Shown here: in pieces, positions 6,825-7,294 of the stretch | Layout of the letters: each line of letters begins with the position of its first letter | How positions within the stretch are numbered: the first letter of the stretch is position 1 | Notes under the pieces: generated by a model | The model's input: only the letters and a program-made list of their open reading frames with translations | Databases searched by the model: none | What the model was told of the DNA's origin: nothing | Made by a program: the position numbers and the translations under genes | Assembly: GCA_959018215.1 (NCBI GenBank) | Contig: CAUEKL010000112.1 | Location: 1 to 7,294 of the forward strand | DNA from: an uncultured Gemmiger sp. | GTDB lineage: Bacteria; Bacillota; Clostridia; Oscillospirales; Ruminococcaceae | Direction: 5' to 3' | DNA: 7,294 nt

Positions 6825-6844
6825 CCGCGGCGGGAATACCGCGG
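6825..6844 (-). other. Hairpin in the ptb leader
   Basis: CCGCGG occurs twice with 8 bases between, giving a 6-bp GC stem in the untranslated leader between the ptb start point and ribosome binding site. One arm is part of a perfect 10-bp palindrome, TACCGCGGTA (6837-6846). No T-run follows, so it is not a terminator; it may stabilise the mRNA or be an operator. Function unknown. Confidence 0.4.
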
Positions 6845-6857
6845 TACAGGCAGTATC

Positions 6858-6873
6858 TGTTAAAAGAATAACA
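6858..6873. promoter_or_regulatory. Rex-like operator over the ptb -10
   Basis: TGTTAA-AAGA-ATAACA matches 11 of the 12 inner bases of the Rex consensus TTGTTAA-N4-TTAACAA; both outermost bases differ. It covers the ptb -10 (6870 to 6865) and the expected start point near 6858, an ideal position for repression. Rex is an NADH/NAD+ sensing repressor that controls fermentation genes in Firmicutes. Its gene is not in the window. Confidence 0.65.
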
Positions 6874-6893
6874 CCTGCCGGCCGAGCGGTCAA
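6865..6893 (-). promoter_or_regulatory. Promoter for ptb-buk
   Basis: On the minus strand TTGACC (6893 to 6888) is followed after exactly 17 bp by TATTCT (6870 to 6865). The predicted start near 6858 gives a leader of about 70 nt. It is the best promoter upstream of ptb and coincides with a Rex-like site. Confidence 0.75.
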
Positions 6894-6940
6894 GCCCTTT
6901 GGGGGAATTTGTCGCCGGATTGGCAAAAAGGTTGCCGGCA

Positions 6941-6966
6941 GGGAAACGGGGGCAGGGGGAAGCGGG
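6941..6966 (+). other. Putative G-quadruplex motif
   Basis: Four G-runs (6941-6943, 6948-6952, 6955-6959, 6964-6966) are separated by loops AAAC, CA and AAGC, fitting the G3+N1-7 rule. It lies about 50 bp upstream of the ptb -35. The G-rich strand is the one coding for the off-window gene. Formation in the cell is unproven. Confidence 0.5.
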
Positions 6967-7069
6967 AGAATTGTGCCGCATTTCTATAATATAGGTAGGG
7001 AAAAGGGCAGATTTGGGCAAAAAGCCGAAAAGAAATTGAAAAAGAAGGGGATTTTGAACAAGTTCGGTA

Positions 7070-7087
7070 TTGACAAAACCTTAACAA
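7070..7087. promoter_or_regulatory. Rex-like operator, second site
   Basis: TTGACAA-AACC-TTAACAA matches 12 of 14 consensus positions of the Rex operator; the right half-site is perfect. The left arm contains a consensus -35, so it could control a plus-strand promoter. Confidence 0.6.
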
Positions 7088-7098
7088 CATGCAAAAAT
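7070..7098 (+). promoter_or_regulatory. Candidate promoter for the off-window plus-strand gene
   Basis: A perfect TTGACA at 7070-7075 is followed after 17 bp by AAAAAT (4 of 6) at 7093-7098. If used, its leader would be about 190 nt and would include an imperfect GC hairpin at about 7110-7130 (GCGGAGCG-TTTG-CGCCCCGC). Confidence 0.4.
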
Positions 7099-7220
7099 AA
7101 AGGTATCAGCGCGGAGCGTTTGCGCCCCGCCTGTCTGCACGCACCCAGCCACCGCGACCCGGCCCGGCGCCCCTTGAAAACGCCGATCATGCACCGTATG
7201 ACAGACCGTAACGGGACGGG

Positions 7221-7229
7221 TGCTATATT
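7221..7229 (+). promoter_or_regulatory. Extended -10 promoter for the off-window plus-strand gene
   Basis: TGC-TATATT is an extended -10 of the same form as the fucO one (TGC-TATAAT). A good -35-like ATGACA at 7198-7203 is 20 bp upstream, longer than ideal. Initiation near 7236 would put the third Rex-like site at the beginning of the transcript. Confidence 0.5.
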
Positions 7230-7241
7230 TGCGCCCCAGGC

Positions 7242-7257
7242 TGTTAGAATTTTAACA
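7242..7257. promoter_or_regulatory. Rex-like operator, third site
   Basis: TGTTAG-AATT-TTAACA matches 11 of the 12 inner consensus bases and, like the ptb site, is flanked by C on both sides. It lies between the extended -10 and the ribosome binding site of the off-window gene, where bound Rex could block initiation or early elongation. Confidence 0.65.
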
Positions 7258-7283
7258 CCAGCGGCGAGCGGCGGCAAACCAAC

Positions 7284-7289
7284 AGGAGA
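7284..7289 (+). promoter_or_regulatory. Ribosome binding site of a gene starting beyond the window
   Basis: AGGAGA, followed by AGAAG to the window edge, is a strong ribosome binding site. A start codon is expected within a few bases after 7294. The gene is divergent from ptb; its identity cannot be read here. Confidence 0.6.
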
Positions 7290-7294
7290 AGAAG

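Larger units (their letters stand above)
6894..7294. other. Long divergent intergenic region upstream of ptb and an off-window gene
   Basis: About 400 bases without a credible coding region. The section 6930-7060 is strongly purine-rich on the plus strand. It contains a G-quadruplex motif, a TATAAT at 6985-6990 with no matching -35, two Rex-like sites, two candidate plus-strand promoters, and a ribosome binding site at the end. Composition changes sharply from AT-rich (7000-7100) to GC-rich (7110-7215). Short open frames here lack ribosome binding sites and recognisable content. Confidence 0.6.

Noticed and set aside
6825..6860. T-box riboswitch before ptb, suggested by TACCGCGG
   Set aside because: The leader is only about 70 nt, with no specifier stem or terminator/antiterminator pair, and ptb is not an amino acid gene.
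4931..6871. A 646-codon open frame on the plus strand opposite buk and ptb
   Set aside because: It runs antisense through two strongly recognised genes and their intergenic gap, with low-complexity composition. It is a codon-bias shadow.
6985..6990. TATAAT as a further plus-strand promoter
   Set aside because: No -35-like hexamer at 16-18 bp upstream (GC-rich there) and no extended -10. It may be part of the short inverted repeat CTATA-A-TATAG.
6984..7277. 97-codon minus-strand open frame in the right intergenic region
   Set aside because: No ribosome binding site and no recognisable content, and it overlaps promoters and operators of the divergent region.

Overview
The window carries ordinary bacterial chromosome from what looks like a GC-rich, butyrate-forming member of the Clostridia. 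The likeliest home is the Oscillospiraceae/Ruminococcaceae (Faecalibacterium-Subdoligranulum-Gemmiger type gut anaerobes). The basis is a phosphotransbutyrylase/butyrate kinase pair, strongly C/G-ending codons, Gram-positive style ribosome binding sites, and a secreted GLUG-repeat protein of a kind common in gut Firmicutes. The taxonomic call is inference. No mobile element, CRISPR array or rRNA is visible.

Layout from left to right. (1) Positions 1-3030, minus strand: a two-gene unit. A 12-TM MMPL/RND-family exporter comes first. Its stop codon overlaps the start of a secreted GLUG-repeat protein that runs off the left edge. (2) Positions 3031-3341: a divergent control region. It holds a near-perfect palindromic operator, a compact leader terminator pointing into the exporter gene, and an extended -10 promoter reading right. 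(3) Positions 3342-4490, plus strand: fucO, an iron-dependent lactaldehyde/1,2-propanediol oxidoreductase. (4) Positions 4491-4744: two strong terminator hairpins, then tRNA-Pro(UGG) on the minus strand with encoded CCA and its own consensus-like promoter. (5) Positions 4745-6787, minus strand: the ptb-buk operon, which converts butyryl-CoA to butyrate with ATP formation. (6) Positions 6788-7294: a 507-base regulatory region. It holds the ptb promoter, three sites resembling the Rex operator (TTGTTAA-N4-TTAACAA), a canonical G-quadruplex motif, and promoters plus a ribosome binding site for a plus-strand gene that begins just beyond the right edge.

The right half works as a fermentation module. 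Ptb-Buk harvests ATP from butyryl-CoA, while FucO can dispose of NADH by reducing lactaldehyde derived from fucose or rhamnose. The cluster of Rex-like sites suggests that ptb-buk and the divergent off-window gene respond to the NADH/NAD+ ratio. The left half is an unrelated envelope/export unit whose substrate cannot be read from the sequence. I see no wholly new system. The most interesting signals are the Rex-like cluster, the leader terminator and operator before the exporter, and an unusual eightfold tetrapeptide repeat in the exporter's C-terminal tail.
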